Notes under the pieces: generated by a model
Told to the model about the DNA's origin: nothing
The model's input: the letters and a program-made list of their open reading frames with translations, nothing else
Databases searched by the model: none
DNA from: CALJFL01 sp039964455
GTDB taxonomy: Bacteria; Pseudomonadota; Gammaproteobacteria; Pseudomonadales; Halieaceae
Direction: 5' to 3'
Length of the DNA: 64,000 nt
Assembly: GCA_039964455.1 (NCBI GenBank)
Contig: JBDVXK010000015.1
Coordinates: 186,001 to 250,000, forward strand
Position numbers and translations under genes: made by a program
Shown here: positions 7,612 through 16,429 of the stretch, piece after piece
Numbering within the stretch: position 1 is the first letter of the stretch
Layout: each line of letters starts with the position of its first letter

Positions 7612-10023
7612 TTAATGCGTGTTTATGCGATTTTTTTCGTCTTCGGCTGCATCTTTGCCGGCACCGATTGCATCGGCGAGATAGTCTTCATCAGAAAGCG
7701 GTTCCGGTGCCGACTCAAGGGCAATTGCCAGGACCTCGTCTATCCACTTCACAGCCACAATATCGAGCTGGTCCTTAATGTTGTCTGGCACTTCCTTCAG
7801 GTCGCGTTCGTTTTCTTTTGGAATGATCACAGTCTTGATACCGCCGCGACGGGCCGCCAGAAGCTTCTCTTTCAATCCGCCTATGGGTAGCACCTCACCA
7901 CGCAGGGTAATTTCACCGGTCATGGCCACATCTGCCCGCACAGGAATGCCCGTGCACACAGATACCAGCGCCGTGCACATGGCTATGCCCGCACTGGGGC
8001 CATCCTTGGGCGTGGCGCCCTCCGGCACGTGAATGTGTACATCATGCTTTTCATGGTAATTGGCCGGAATCCCCAGCACCTGTGAGCGGCTTCGCACTAC
8101 CGTTGTCGCCGCTTGTATGGATTCCTGCATCACATCGCCCAGCGATCCGGTCTTCACGTGGAGACCTTTGCCGGTGACTGCCACAGACTCGATGGTCAAC
8201 AACTCGCCGCCTACCGAGGTCCAGGCCAGGCCTGTGACCTGACCAATCTTGTTTTCCTCTTCGGCGATACCGTAGTTGTACTTACGCACACCCAACAGAT
8301 CCGGCAGCATTTCACCGGTAACTTCGGTCTTTTCGGTAAAGTCGCCCAACGCAAAGCCTTTGACCATCTTACGACACACTTTGGCAATCTCTCGCTCAAG
8401 TGCACGCACACCTGCTTCGCGGCTGTAGTAACGGATAATATCGATCAATGCATCTTCACTGATCTCAACCTCATCGGCCTTGAGGCCATTGAGCTTTATC
8501 TGCTTGGGAATCAGGTAGCGCAGGGCAATATTGAGCTTTTCATCTTCCGTGTAACCGGGAATACGGATCACTTCCATCCTGTCCAGCAAGGGCCCGGGGA
8601 TATTCATGGTATTTGAGGTACACACAAACATCACATCAGAGAGGTCATAATCAACCTCCAGGTAGTGATCGTTAAAGGCATGATTTTGCTCGGGGTCCAG
8701 CACTTCCAGCATCGCTGACGCCGGGTCACCGCGGTGATCCATGCCCATTTTGTCTATCTCGTCCAGCAGGAACAGGGGGTTTTTGACCCCGGCCTTGGAC
8801 ATTTTCTGCAGCAATTTGCCCGGCATAGAGCCGATATAGGTGCGCCTGTGGCCGCGAATTTCGGCCTCGTCTCGAACACCGCCCAGCGCCATACGGACAA
8901 ATTTGCGGTTGGTAGCACGGGCCAGGGATTCCCCCAGTGACGTTTTACCCACGCCGGGAGGACCGACAAGACACAAAACAGGGCCCTTCACCTTGCGAAC
9001 GCGCTTCTGCACCGCGAGATACTCGAGGATACGTTCCTTAACCTCTTCCAGGCCGTAGTGGTCCTCGTCCAGAATCTTGGTGGCGCGTCGCAGGTCATGC
9101 TTGACCTTGCTGCGCTTGGACCAGGGCACATTCACCATCCAGTCGATATAAGACCGCACGACCGAAGCCTCCGCCGACATGGGCGACATCATCTTCAGCT
9201 TGCCCAGCTCAGAGAGTGCTTTCTCTTCCGCCTCCTGGGGCATTTTGGCGTCGTCGATGCGCGTCTGCAGCTCGTCCAGTTCATTGGGCGCTTCATCCAT
9301 ATCGCCCAGTTCTTTCTGAATGGCCTTCATCTGCTCATTCAGGTAGTACTCGCGCTGGCTCTTCTCCATCTGCTTTTTAACGCGACCGCGTATCCGCTTC
9401 TCAACCTGGAACAGGTCGATTTCGGCCTCCATCAGGCCCATCAAGTGCTCCAGCCGCCCGCGAACGCCAGAGATCTCGAGTATTTTCTGCTTTTCGTCCA
9501 GGTCCACGCTCATGTGGGCAGCGATGGTGTCAGCCAGTCGACCGGGCTCGTCAATTCCAGTGAGCGAGGTTAGCACCTCAGTGGGCACCTTCTTGCTCAG
9601 GTTCACATACTTCTCGAACTGCCCGATAGTTGAGCGCAACAGTGCCTCAACCTCTTCTTCAGGGATCTCTTCGCTCTCAATCTCGCGCACACCGGCTACG
9701 GCGAAACTGCCCTCGTCGTTGACGTTATCGACCATGGCGCGATAGCCGCCTTCCACAAGCACCTTGATGGTGCCATCGGGCAGCTTGAGCAATTGCAAAA
9801 TATTGGACACCGTACCGACCTGGTAGATGTCGTCTGCCCCGGGGTTGTCGTCAGAGGCATTGCGCTGGGCAACCAGCAACACCTGCTTATCCGTCGCCAT
9901 GGCGTCCTCTAGCGCCTCTATCGACTTTTCACGGCCGACGAACAGAGGCAGCACCATATGCGGGTACACGACGACGTCGCGCAGTGGTAGCAGTGGCAGT
10001 TCAGTTACTGAGGAAGAACCCAT
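7612..10023 (-). CDS. lon: ATP-dependent Lon protease
   Basis: Cytoplasmic homohexameric protease that degrades damaged proteins and short-lived regulators. The 803-residue chain has the N-terminal LAN substrate domain (LPLLPLRDVVVYPHMVLPLF), a coiled-coil stretch near residues 200-270, an AAA+ module with Walker A GPPGVGKTS near residue 360 and Walker B LFLLDEIDKM, and a C-terminal S16 protease domain with the catalytic serine in PKDGPSAGIAM (about residue 680) and lysine in GGLKEKLLAARRGGIK (about residue 722). Length is typical for LonA. It follows clpX and has a well-formed heat-shock promoter at 10064-10091, so it should be induced by sigma-32. Confidence 0.97.
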   Translation of the reverse strand: MGSSSVTELPLLPLRDVVVYPHMVLPLFVGREKSIEALEDAMATDKQVLLVAQRNASDDNPGADDIYQVGTVSNILQLLKLPDGTIKVLVEGGYRAMVDNVNDEGSFAVAGVREIESEEIPEEEVEALLRSTIGQFEKYVNLSKKVPTEVLTSLTGIDEPGRLADTIAAHMSVDLDEKQKILEISGVRGRLEHLMGLMEAEIDLFQVEKRIRGRVKKQMEKSQREYYLNEQMKAIQKELGDMDEAPNELDELQTRIDDAKMPQEAEEKALSELGKLKMMSPMSAEASVVRSYIDWMVNVPWSKRSKVKHDLRRATKILDEDHYGLEEVKERILEYLAVQKRVRKVKGPVLCLVGPPGVGKTSLGESLARATNRKFVRMALGGVRDEAEIRGHRRTYIGSMPGKLLQKMSKAGVKNPLFLLDEIDKMGMDHRGDPASAMLEVLDPEQNHAFNDHYLEVDYDLSDVMFVCTSNTMNIPGPLLDRMEVIRIPGYTEDEKLNIALRYLIPKQIKLNGLKADEVEISEDALIDIIRYYSREAGVRALEREIAKVCRKMVKGFALGDFTEKTEVTGEMLPDLLGVRKYNYGIAEEENKIGQVTGLAWTSVGGELLTIESVAVTGKGLHVKTGSLGDVMQESIQAATTVVRSRSQVLGIPANYHEKHDVHIHVPEGATPKDGPSAGIAMCTALVSVCTGIPVRADVAMTGEITLRGEVLPIGGLKEKLLAARRGGIKTVIIPKENERDLKEVPDNIKDQLDIVAVKWIDEVLAIALESAPEPLSDEDYLADAIGAGKDAAEDEKNRINTH

Positions 10024-10045
10024 ATAAATCTCCGGGTTGGTCTTT

Positions 10046-10062
10046 TGTCAGAAGTTCTGACA
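10046..10062. promoter_or_regulatory. 17-bp palindrome at the lon transcription start
   Basis: TGTCAGAA-G-TTCTGACA is a perfect 8-1-8 inverted repeat. It starts two bases downstream of the lon -10 box and spans the predicted +1 (about 10057). A one-base loop argues against a stable RNA hairpin, so an operator for a dimeric repressor is the more likely reading; a partly opened 5' hairpin is possible. It ends 23 bp before the lon ATG. Confidence 0.4.
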
Positions 10063-10063
10063 G

Positions 10064-10091
10064 ATATGGGGACAATCATGGCAAATTCAAG
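10064..10091 (-). promoter_or_regulatory. Sigma-32 heat-shock promoter of lon
   Basis: On the minus strand CTTGAA (10091-10086) is followed after 14 bp by CCCCATAT (10071-10064). These are close to the sigma-32 consensus CTTGAA-N13-15-CCCCATNT. The predicted start near 10057 gives a leader of about 34 nt before the lon ATG. The same arrangement, with the same 14-bp spacing, lies in front of htpG in this window. Confidence 0.85.
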
Positions 10092-10141
10092 TGCCTTGCC
10101 CCCTTTCAGCCAGCCCCGGATGATGGGGCCGGGTAGTCGCC

Positions 10142-11434
10142 CTACTCCTCGGTGGAGGCGGCGCGTGCAGCGGGCTCGCTGCTTTGATACACCAGTAGCG
10201 GTTCAGAATCGCCGCGAATGACAGACTCATCGATCACTACTTTGGCTACATCATCCCTGGAGGGGATGTTGTACATGGACTCGAGCAGAATGCCTTCCAG
10301 TATAGAGCGCAGCCCTCGAGCACCGGTCTTCCGTTCCATGGCTTTTTCCGCCACAGCCCGCAGTCCGTCTTCCCGGAAGTCTACTTCCACACCTTCCATT
10401 TCAAACAGCTTGCTGTACTGCTTGGTCAGCGAGTTTTTGGGCTCTGTCAGAATCTGTACCAAGGCGTCTATGTCGAGCTCTTCGAGTGTCGCGATGACCG
10501 GCAATCGGCCGACAAATTCCGGGATCAAGCCGTATTGCACCAGGTCGTCTGGCTCCAGCTCAAACAACAACTCGCCGACGTTACGCGACTCATCCTTGCT
10601 TTTCACTTCAGCGCCGAACCCTATGCCGCCCTTCTCAGAGCGATTGCGAATAACCTTGTCCAACCCGGCAAAGGCGCCACCGCAGATAAACAGGATATTG
10701 GACGTATCCACTTGCAGGAACTCCTGCTGAGGATGCTTGCGTCCGCCCTGCGGCGGCACAGAAGCCACCGTACCTTCAATCAGCTTGAGCAAGGCTTGCT
10801 GTACGCCCTCCCCTGACACATCGCGGGTAATAGAGGGGTTGTCCGACTTGCGCGAAATCTTGTCGATCTCGTCGATGTACACAATGCCTACCTGCGCCTT
10901 GTCGACATCGTAGTCGCACTTCTGCAGCAGCTTCTGAATAATGTTTTCCACGTCTTCGCCCACATAACCCGCTTCGGTGAGCGTGGTTGCATCGGCGATA
11001 GTGAAGGGAACGTCCAGTAGTCTTGCCAGAGTCTCTGCCAGCAGTGTCTTACCCGAGCCCGTTGGGCCTACAAGCAAAATATTGCTCTTACCCAGCTCTA
11101 CTTCGTCGCCACGGCTCTGCCCGTGACGCAGGCGCTTATAGTGATTGTAAACGGCGACAGAAAGTACCTTCTTGGCACGTTGCTGGCCAATCACATACTC
11201 GTCGAGTATCCCCTTGATTTCCTGAGGCACCGGGAGGTTATCCTGCTTTTCCTGGCTGGTGCTTTCCTGCACTTCCTCTCGGATAATATCGTTACAAAGG
11301 TCGACACACTCGTCGCAGATAAAGACCGAGGGGCCCGCTATCAGCTTGCGCACTTCATGCTGGCTTTTGCCGCAGAAGGAGCAATACAGCAGCTTGCCGC
11401 CGTCATCACCGGAGGTTGTGGTTTCGTCGCTCAT
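10142..11434 (-). CDS. clpX: ClpX unfoldase, ATP-binding subunit of ClpXP
   Basis: AAA+ hexamer that recognises tagged proteins, unfolds them and feeds them into ClpP. The 430-residue protein has an N-terminal zinc-binding domain with two CxxC pairs (YCSFCGKSQ, ICDECVDLC), Walker A LVGPTGSGKTLLAETLARL (about residues 118-136), Walker B GIVYIDEIDKI, the IGF-type ClpP-binding loop region (EKGGIGFGAEV) and a sensor-2 arginine near ARGLRSILEG. It lies just after clpP in the same orientation. The intergenic RNA between them is strongly structured (11452-11546). A GC-rich hairpin without a T-run follows the gene near 10115-10131. Confidence 0.97.
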   Translation of the reverse strand: MSDETTTSGDDGGKLLYCSFCGKSQHEVRKLIAGPSVFICDECVDLCNDIIREEVQESTSQEKQDNLPVPQEIKGILDEYVIGQQRAKKVLSVAVYNHYKRLRHGQSRGDEVELGKSNILLVGPTGSGKTLLAETLARLLDVPFTIADATTLTEAGYVGEDVENIIQKLLQKCDYDVDKAQVGIVYIDEIDKISRKSDNPSITRDVSGEGVQQALLKLIEGTVASVPPQGGRKHPQQEFLQVDTSNILFICGGAFAGLDKVIRNRSEKGGIGFGAEVKSKDESRNVGELLFELEPDDLVQYGLIPEFVGRLPVIATLEELDIDALVQILTEPKNSLTKQYSKLFEMEGVEVDFREDGLRAVAEKAMERKTGARGLRSILEGILLESMYNIPSRDDVAKVVIDESVIRGDSEPLLVYQSSEPAARAASTEE

Positions 11435-11451
11435 TCAAATGCCCTATGCGA

Positions 11452-11546
11452 AGCCATGGCGTTTTCAAAATCCATGGCTCTAAGATGATGTTTTTTACTG
11501 ATATTTGCAAGTCCCGGCGGTTGCCGAGGTCGTGTTAATCGACCTC
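11452..11546 (-). promoter_or_regulatory. Two hairpins in the clpP-clpX intergenic RNA
   Basis: The first, GAGGTCG-N7-CGACCTC at 11526-11546, has a perfect 7-bp stem that overlaps the clpP stop codon (11545-11547). The second, AGCCATGG-N12-CCATGGCT at 11452-11479, has a perfect 8-bp stem 17 bp before the clpX ATG. Neither has a T-run, so they do not look like terminators. They could protect the 3' end of a clpP message after processing and modulate clpX translation. Confidence 0.45.
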
Positions 11547-12186
11547 AGGCGTCGTTACCTATGCGGTTATTCACCACATCGTCTATCAGACCGTACTCTT
11601 TACTCTGCTCAGCGTTCATGAAACGGTCACGCTCGGTGTCGCGTTCTATGGTCTCCAGAGGCTGACCCGTGTGCTCCGCCATCAACTGGTTCAGGCGCTC
11701 ACGGATGATCAGGATCTCCTTGGCCTGGATGTCGATATCGGTAGCCTGGCCCTGGGCGCCACCGCTGGGCTGGTGGATCATGGTGCGGGCGTTGGGCAGG
11801 CAGTAACGCTTACCGGCGGCACCACCTGCAAGCAGGAACGCTCCCATCGATGCAGCCTGACCAATACACATAGTGCTCACATCTGGCTTGATGAACTGCA
11901 TGGTGTCGTAAATAGACAGCCCCGCAGTCACTGACCCACCGGGAGAGTTGATATAGAGGTGGATATCCTTGTCGGGGTTTTCCGACTCAAGGAACAGCAA
12001 TTGGGCAACAATCAGGTTGGCCATATAGTCTTCGACCGGGCCTACCGCGAATATCACTCGCTCCTTCAGCAGCCTGGAGTAGATATCGTAAGAGCGTTCG
12101 CCCCGAGAGGTCTGTTCCACCACCATGGGCACAAGACCCAGATTGTTGATGGTGTTCGCGTTGTAGCAGTCTAGCTGATGTGGCAT
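11545..12186 (-). CDS. clpP: ClpP protease subunit
   Basis: Serine peptidase that forms the tetradecameric degradation chamber used by ClpX and ClpA. The 213-residue protein has the catalytic triad: serine in GQAASMGAFLL (about residue 111), histidine in ARTMIHQPSGG (about residue 136) and aspartate in the DTERDRFM region (about residue 185). The N-terminal LVPMVVEQTSRGERSYDIYS includes the propeptide cleavage area, so the mature protein is probably shorter by about 15 residues. It follows tig and precedes clpX on the same strand. A GC-rich hairpin around 12220-12241 lies between tig and clpP and may limit read-through. Confidence 0.97.
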   Translation of the reverse strand: MPHQLDCYNANTINNLGLVPMVVEQTSRGERSYDIYSRLLKERVIFAVGPVEDYMANLIVAQLLFLESENPDKDIHLYINSPGGSVTAGLSIYDTMQFIKPDVSTMCIGQAASMGAFLLAGGAAGKRYCLPNARTMIHQPSGGAQGQATDIDIQAKEILIIRERLNQLMAEHTGQPLETIERDTERDRFMNAEQSKEYGLIDDVVNNRIGNDA

Positions 12187-12261
12187 TGCCGTCCCTTATA
12201 AGGTTTATTTATTTACTGGGCGGGCACCCTAACTAGGGCGCCCCCTGCGGCGCTACCGGTA

Positions 12262-13593
12262 TCACATCTGGGCTTGGGCTTGCGCCTGGCCTATTGCGTC
12301 CTGATAACTGCACGCCTTATCTACTATGTTGGCATTCTCCAGCAGTTTTTCAACCACCTGATCTTCCAAAACCTTGGACTCAATCGAGGCGAGCTGTTCC
12401 TGGTTGGAATAATACCAGTTGATCACTTCTTCCGGCTCTTCGTACGTAGACGCCATTTCTTCAATGGTGGAACGCACTTTATCGGCATCAGCGGTCAATT
12501 CAAAGCTACCTATCATCTCAGACAGGAGCAAACCCAGCTTGACTCTGCGAGTCGCGTTGTCAGCGAACATATCATCTGGCAACAGCGATTTCAGATCCAG
12601 ATCGGGAGCACCACCGGCGCCACCAAACTGCTGGAACATCTGCTGGCGCAAGGCATCGGTTTCCTGCGCAATCAACGACTGAGGCACTTCAAGCGCTTCA
12701 TGGTGCTCTATCACGGCATCCATCACCTGCTGCTTAACACGGGCTTCAACCGCGTTCTTCAGCTCGCGCGTCATGTTTTCAGCGACTTCCTTGCGGAACT
12801 GCTCTTCGCCACCTTCCTTAACACCGTAGCTCTCGAACAGCTCTTCATCGAGCGGCGCCAGCTTGGCCTCGGATACGGTGTTGAGCTTAACGGCAAACTT
12901 TACAGCAGCACCTTGCAACTCTTCACTGTGATAATCGTCGGGAAACGACAACTCAAGGGTCTTCTCATCACCCGCGTTCATGCCGACAATACCGTCTTCG
13001 AATCCTGGAATCATACGGCCGGAACCCAGTTCCAGATCAGATCCTTCTGCGCTACCGCCGTCGAAGGCTTCGCCGTCGCGAGTGCCGTTATAGTCGATAT
13101 TTACTGTGTCGCCTTCCTGTGCCGCACGTTCTACTACTTCCATGCTGCCGCGCTGCTTGCGGAACACCTCGATAATATTATTCACATCCTCATCAGTGAC
13201 GTCGGCTTGTGGACGCTCAACTTCAAACCCTGACATCTCAACGGTCTCAACATCGGGGAAAACCTCAAAGGTTGCGATGTACTCCAGGTCCTTGCCGGCC
13301 TCGAGGTTTTTCGGTTCAATGCTTGGCTGGCCTGCAGGGCGAAGCTTTTCCTGCATTACTGCTTCCTGAAAGGACTGGCTCATTACTTCACCCAGTACTT
13401 CCTGGCGTACGCCGGCGCCAAAGCGCTGATGCATAACCTTCATAGGCACCTTGCCTGGGCGGAAGCCGGGTATGCGAACGTTTTTCGCGGCTTTTTTCAG
13501 GCGTACGTCTACTTCCTGGTCAACTCGAGTAGCGGGCACGCCCACTGTCAAACGACGCTCCAATTTCGAAGTCGTTTCAATGGAAACTTGCAT
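12262..13593 (-). CDS. tig: Trigger factor, ribosome-associated chaperone and PPIase
   Basis: Binds ribosomal protein L23 at the exit tunnel and shields nascent chains. The 443-residue chain has the N-terminal ribosome-binding domain with the signature GFRPGKVPMKV (residues about 43-53), a central FKBP-type PPIase domain (EGDTVNIDYNGTRDGEAFDG to SFPDDYHSEEL), and the long alpha-helical C-terminal chaperone domain. It heads the tig-clpP-clpX-lon series and follows tRNA-Leu. Its leader holds overlapping TTGAC/GTCAA half-sites, including TTGACG-N8-CGTCAA at 13622-13641, which could be an operator or a hairpin. Confidence 0.97.
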   Translation of the reverse strand: MQVSIETTSKLERRLTVGVPATRVDQEVDVRLKKAAKNVRIPGFRPGKVPMKVMHQRFGAGVRQEVLGEVMSQSFQEAVMQEKLRPAGQPSIEPKNLEAGKDLEYIATFEVFPDVETVEMSGFEVERPQADVTDEDVNNIIEVFRKQRGSMEVVERAAQEGDTVNIDYNGTRDGEAFDGGSAEGSDLELGSGRMIPGFEDGIVGMNAGDEKTLELSFPDDYHSEELQGAAVKFAVKLNTVSEAKLAPLDEELFESYGVKEGGEEQFRKEVAENMTRELKNAVEARVKQQVMDAVIEHHEALEVPQSLIAQETDALRQQMFQQFGGAGGAPDLDLKSLLPDDMFADNATRRVKLGLLLSEMIGSFELTADADKVRSTIEEMASTYEEPEEVINWYYSNQEQLASIESKVLEDQVVEKLLENANIVDKACSYQDAIGQAQAQAQM

Positions 13594-13682
13594 GGTAGTT
13601 CCTCATAAATACTGTCAAAGCTTGACGCATGGAAACGTCAATCTGGTGACGATCCGCCCTTTTTGGAGGACCGCCGGTAATA

Positions 13683-13767
13683 TGGTGCGGAAGGAGAGAC
13701 TCGAACTCTCACGCCTTGCGGCACTGGAACCTAAATCCAGCGCGTATACCAATTTCGCCACTTCCGC
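13683..13767 (-). tRNA. tRNA-Leu (anticodon UAG)
   Basis: An 85-nt class II tRNA with encoded CCA. The acceptor stem pairs GCGGAAG with CTTCCGC, followed by discriminator A and CCA. The anticodon stem CTGGA/TCCAG closes the loop TTTAGGT, giving anticodon TAG for CUA-type leucine codons. The long variable arm (TGCCGCAAGGCG region) and the T-loop GTTCGAGTC fit tRNA-Leu. It lies about 90 bp before tig on the same strand, the arrangement known from Pseudomonas, and may share a transcript with it. Confidence 0.97.
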
Positions 13768-13927
13768 AGTTCGGGATACCCTGTGTTTGTCTGCCCAACA
13801 TTCGAAAGGCTGTAACAACTCACACTTAAGCCATTGATTTTTTAGAGATAAAAAGTGCTAAAACCAAAGGTTTGGGGGTCTCACAAGGGCGCAGATTCTG
13901 CCACAAAGGCCAGTGCGATTCAACCGC

Positions 13928-15232
13928 TCAACCGCGCGGGGTTGCCAGCAGGAAAACCACCTCTCCGGCGGGGTCTGCATTACTAAATTCAAGGTGTGTG
14001 GCCGCGGGGATCAGAGCGGCCTCCTCCGGCCCATAAATGGCACCCGAAAGCGTCAGCTTCCCGCTCACTACAATGATGATGCGGTAGCACTCTACCAGCT
14101 CCGGACAATACGCCGCTCCCGAATCCAGCCTGATACGCCACACCTCAAAGTCTTCAAAATCAACGATTCGCTCCACCTCGCACCCCTGTGGCCCCGGCAA
14201 TCGCTGAAAATCGCTATCAGCTGGCGGCAGCAGGGTCATCTGCCGTACCGCCTCGGCAGTATCCCAGTGCCCCTGGGTAACAACCTGTTGCGCAAAAGAG
14301 AGAATTTTTCGTTCGTAAACCGGCGTCTGGAACTCGATAGTCCGAACGCCATGCTGCAGTGAGTGCGGCAGTAAAAGTGGCACTTTGATGACATCACCCA
14401 CGCGCAACGGCCGCAGTGCCGTCAGGTCATTCATTGCACTGCGCAGTGCTTCTTCACGGGATATCGTTGCTGCGTCAGGCACCTCTCCCTCGGGAAAAGC
14501 ATCAATCTCTCTTCGCACCGCCTCGTAATCCCTGACTGCAGCCAGGTACTGTTCGCGAAAAGCGGCTTCTGAGCCGGCCGCCTTGATTGCCTCAGGGTTG
14601 AAGCCATAGCGAATAGCACCAATACCATCGGGCCAGGCAGCCTCGTCAATATGGGTAACTACATAGACCTCGCGCTTCTCCTCATGCAACTCGAAGTACA
14701 AATCTCCCGTCACCGCCCGCGCTGCAGGGTCAAGGATTTTAAGCAACACGAGATCTGTTTCGGCTGGACCCAAGGCAGCGCTGGGCATCGCAGCTTGCAA
14801 CCATGGTATCGGTGTTGCTGCTTCACCCTGCCGGAAGCAGCAAACGCCCCGCTCCTCTACCCCGCTATACCAGATTTCCTGGCCCCATGGCTTTGCGATT
14901 GCCTCTGTTCCCAGAGCAATCGCAGTGCCAGCGTCAGCGCAAACCAGGCCCTGCTGCTGCGCCCATCTGGCATATTGTTTAGCAGGCACCTCTTCTTCCA
15001 GAGGCAACTCGAGATCAGTGACTGACACCTGCAGCGCGCCATCAAGAAGGCAATAAATGGCGGTCAGGGCTATACAAGGCTTGCCCGAGAGCCAGTACTG
15101 AGGTAGCTCGAAATCGACCAGCAAGATAGTCGACGGAGACTCCGCCGCTGAGGCACGCCAATCGGCGAGCGCTGCCAGTGGATCACCGTTGCGGCGTTCT
15201 ATGAAGCCTGCATTGTTCTCAAAGTCGGCCAA
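13928..15232 (-). CDS. Phosphomannose-isomerase-like cupin protein
   Basis: A 434-residue protein related to class I mannose-6-phosphate isomerases. It shows the family signature KPWGQEIWYSG (residues 114-124), a YFELHEEKREVYVVTHID stretch where the classical enzyme carries metal-binding HxE ligands, and a C-terminal cupin-like region (GDVIKVPLLLPHSLQHGVRT, then a second jelly-roll ending the protein). An N-terminal extension of about 100 residues precedes the signature. The start is a TTG at 15232 only 6 bp past the GH84 stop, so translation is probably coupled. Pairing with a GH84 enzyme suggests sugar or amino-sugar handling. The exact substrate is unclear and I give no gene symbol. Confidence 0.7.
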   Translation of the reverse strand: MADFENNAGFIERRNGDPLAALADWRASAAESPSTILLVDFELPQYWLSGKPCIALTAIYCLLDGALQVSVTDLELPLEEEVPAKQYARWAQQQGLVCADAGTAIALGTEAIAKPWGQEIWYSGVEERGVCCFRQGEAATPIPWLQAAMPSAALGPAETDLVLLKILDPAARAVTGDLYFELHEEKREVYVVTHIDEAAWPDGIGAIRYGFNPEAIKAAGSEAAFREQYLAAVRDYEAVRREIDAFPEGEVPDAATISREEALRSAMNDLTALRPLRVGDVIKVPLLLPHSLQHGVRTIEFQTPVYERKILSFAQQVVTQGHWDTAEAVRQMTLLPPADSDFQRLPGPQGCEVERIVDFEDFEVWRIRLDSGAAYCPELVECYRIIIVVSGKLTLSGAIYGPEEAALIPAATHLEFSNADPAGEVVFLLATPRG

Positions 15233-15238
15233 AGCGTG

Positions 15239-16291
15239 TCAATCCGTCAGGCAAGCTGGATCAAAAGTATATTCACCGCGTAACCAGCCTGCCACCTCTT
15301 GCGCGGCTTCTCCCGGCAGGACATCGTAGCTTTTCGCGAGATCAGCACACGAGCTAGCCCCGATGCCGCTCAAACCAAGCGCTTCAAAGTCCGCCCTGTC
15401 ACGGCTTAATAGTGACCAGGTATCCTCGCCAAGCACGGTCTCAAGGAGCCCTGGCTCTACCGAACCCTGGTATAGCTCAGACAAACCCATCAGCGCGGGC
15501 AGCGATAACAGGGCTTGATTCATGGGATTGCAAAAGTGTCCACGCAGCTCACTGGCATTCGGCTCCCGCCTCGCTAGCGGCTGACAGTACAGATGGTTGG
15601 AACGCTTGGCCCCATCATTAACGGGATAGTTATCCCACAGCACCACCCCTCGACCAAGCGCCCCGCTAATGTCGGTGAGGTCGTCGCTGCTGATAGCCTC
15701 CGAACACACTTGGGGGCCAGTCCAGAATAGATCGATATCGGAATCCAGGGCCTCCCCCAGTCGCTGCCAATAACCCTCAGGCATTTGGCCAAAGTGGGTT
15801 TCCAGCACCGGGTCATCGGAGTAATAGGTTGGGCAAACGAGGAGTCGCCCTGCATTGGACCAGGCTTTTACGTCGGCAACGATGTCAGCCTGTCTCGCAG
15901 CTAGGTCGCTGACATCGCCCGGCATGTCGTCAAAAAGTATCGCCAGCAACGGTGCATTCAAGGAATTCAGCTTTTGTATTTTCGCTTTCAGCTGCGCGCG
16001 AGATTCTGCGTTGTAGTCCTTATACAGAGCAAACGGCGACAGCCCCACACCGAATAAAACGTTTTTAGTCCGGTAAACGCCTGCCAGCTCCAGCAGCTGG
16101 GCCCATTCGGTGTCCGGCCAATCCAATTGCCATTGCTTGCGCAGATAAGGGTCTGCCTTCGGGCAATAAAGGTAGCTGTTAAGCCCCAGACGGGCTAGAT
16201 AACCTGCATAAGACACGCGCATGGCATGAGTCCAGGGGCGACCGTAAAAGCCCTCTACCACGCCGGTCAGGAAGCTGCTCTGTGCCGTCAT
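15239..16291 (-). CDS. Glycoside hydrolase family 84 (beta-N-acetylglucosaminidase domain)
   Basis: A 350-residue catalytic domain of the O-GlcNAcase/hyaluronidase-type family, which uses substrate-assisted catalysis. Diagnostic motifs are GVVEGFYGRPW (residues 10-20) at the start of the barrel, LFDDMPGD with the catalytic aspartate pair (about D121-D122), and VLWDNYPVNDGAKRSNHLY (about residues 219-237), which lines the sugar site. There is no signal peptide, carbohydrate-binding module or C-terminal extension, so it is a minimal and probably cytoplasmic enzyme, unlike the large secreted relatives. It is followed directly by the PMI-like gene in the same orientation. A cytoplasmic bacterial O-GlcNAcase-like enzyme has no obvious partner transferase in this window. 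Confidence 0.82.
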   Translation of the reverse strand: MTAQSSFLTGVVEGFYGRPWTHAMRVSYAGYLARLGLNSYLYCPKADPYLRKQWQLDWPDTEWAQLLELAGVYRTKNVLFGVGLSPFALYKDYNAESRAQLKAKIQKLNSLNAPLLAILFDDMPGDVSDLAARQADIVADVKAWSNAGRLLVCPTYYSDDPVLETHFGQMPEGYWQRLGEALDSDIDLFWTGPQVCSEAISSDDLTDISGALGRGVVLWDNYPVNDGAKRSNHLYCQPLARREPNASELRGHFCNPMNQALLSLPALMGLSELYQGSVEPGLLETVLGEDTWSLLSRDRADFEALGLSGIGASSCADLAKSYDVLPGEAAQEVAGWLRGEYTFDPACLTD

Positions 16292-16429
16292 CGACCTGCC
16301 TTATGCCATTAAATAATTAAAAAGTTATTTCAATATATGAAAATAGGCTAAAAATAGCGCTGCTCTGCTGTGGAAAATTACCAATTTTGAGCGATACTTA
16401 GATCGTGGCTGCCTATCCCCTAGTTTAAT

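Noticed and set aside
10115..10131. Intrinsic terminator between clpX and lon
   Set aside because: GCCCC-N7-GGGGC can pair but is not followed by a T-run on the minus strand.
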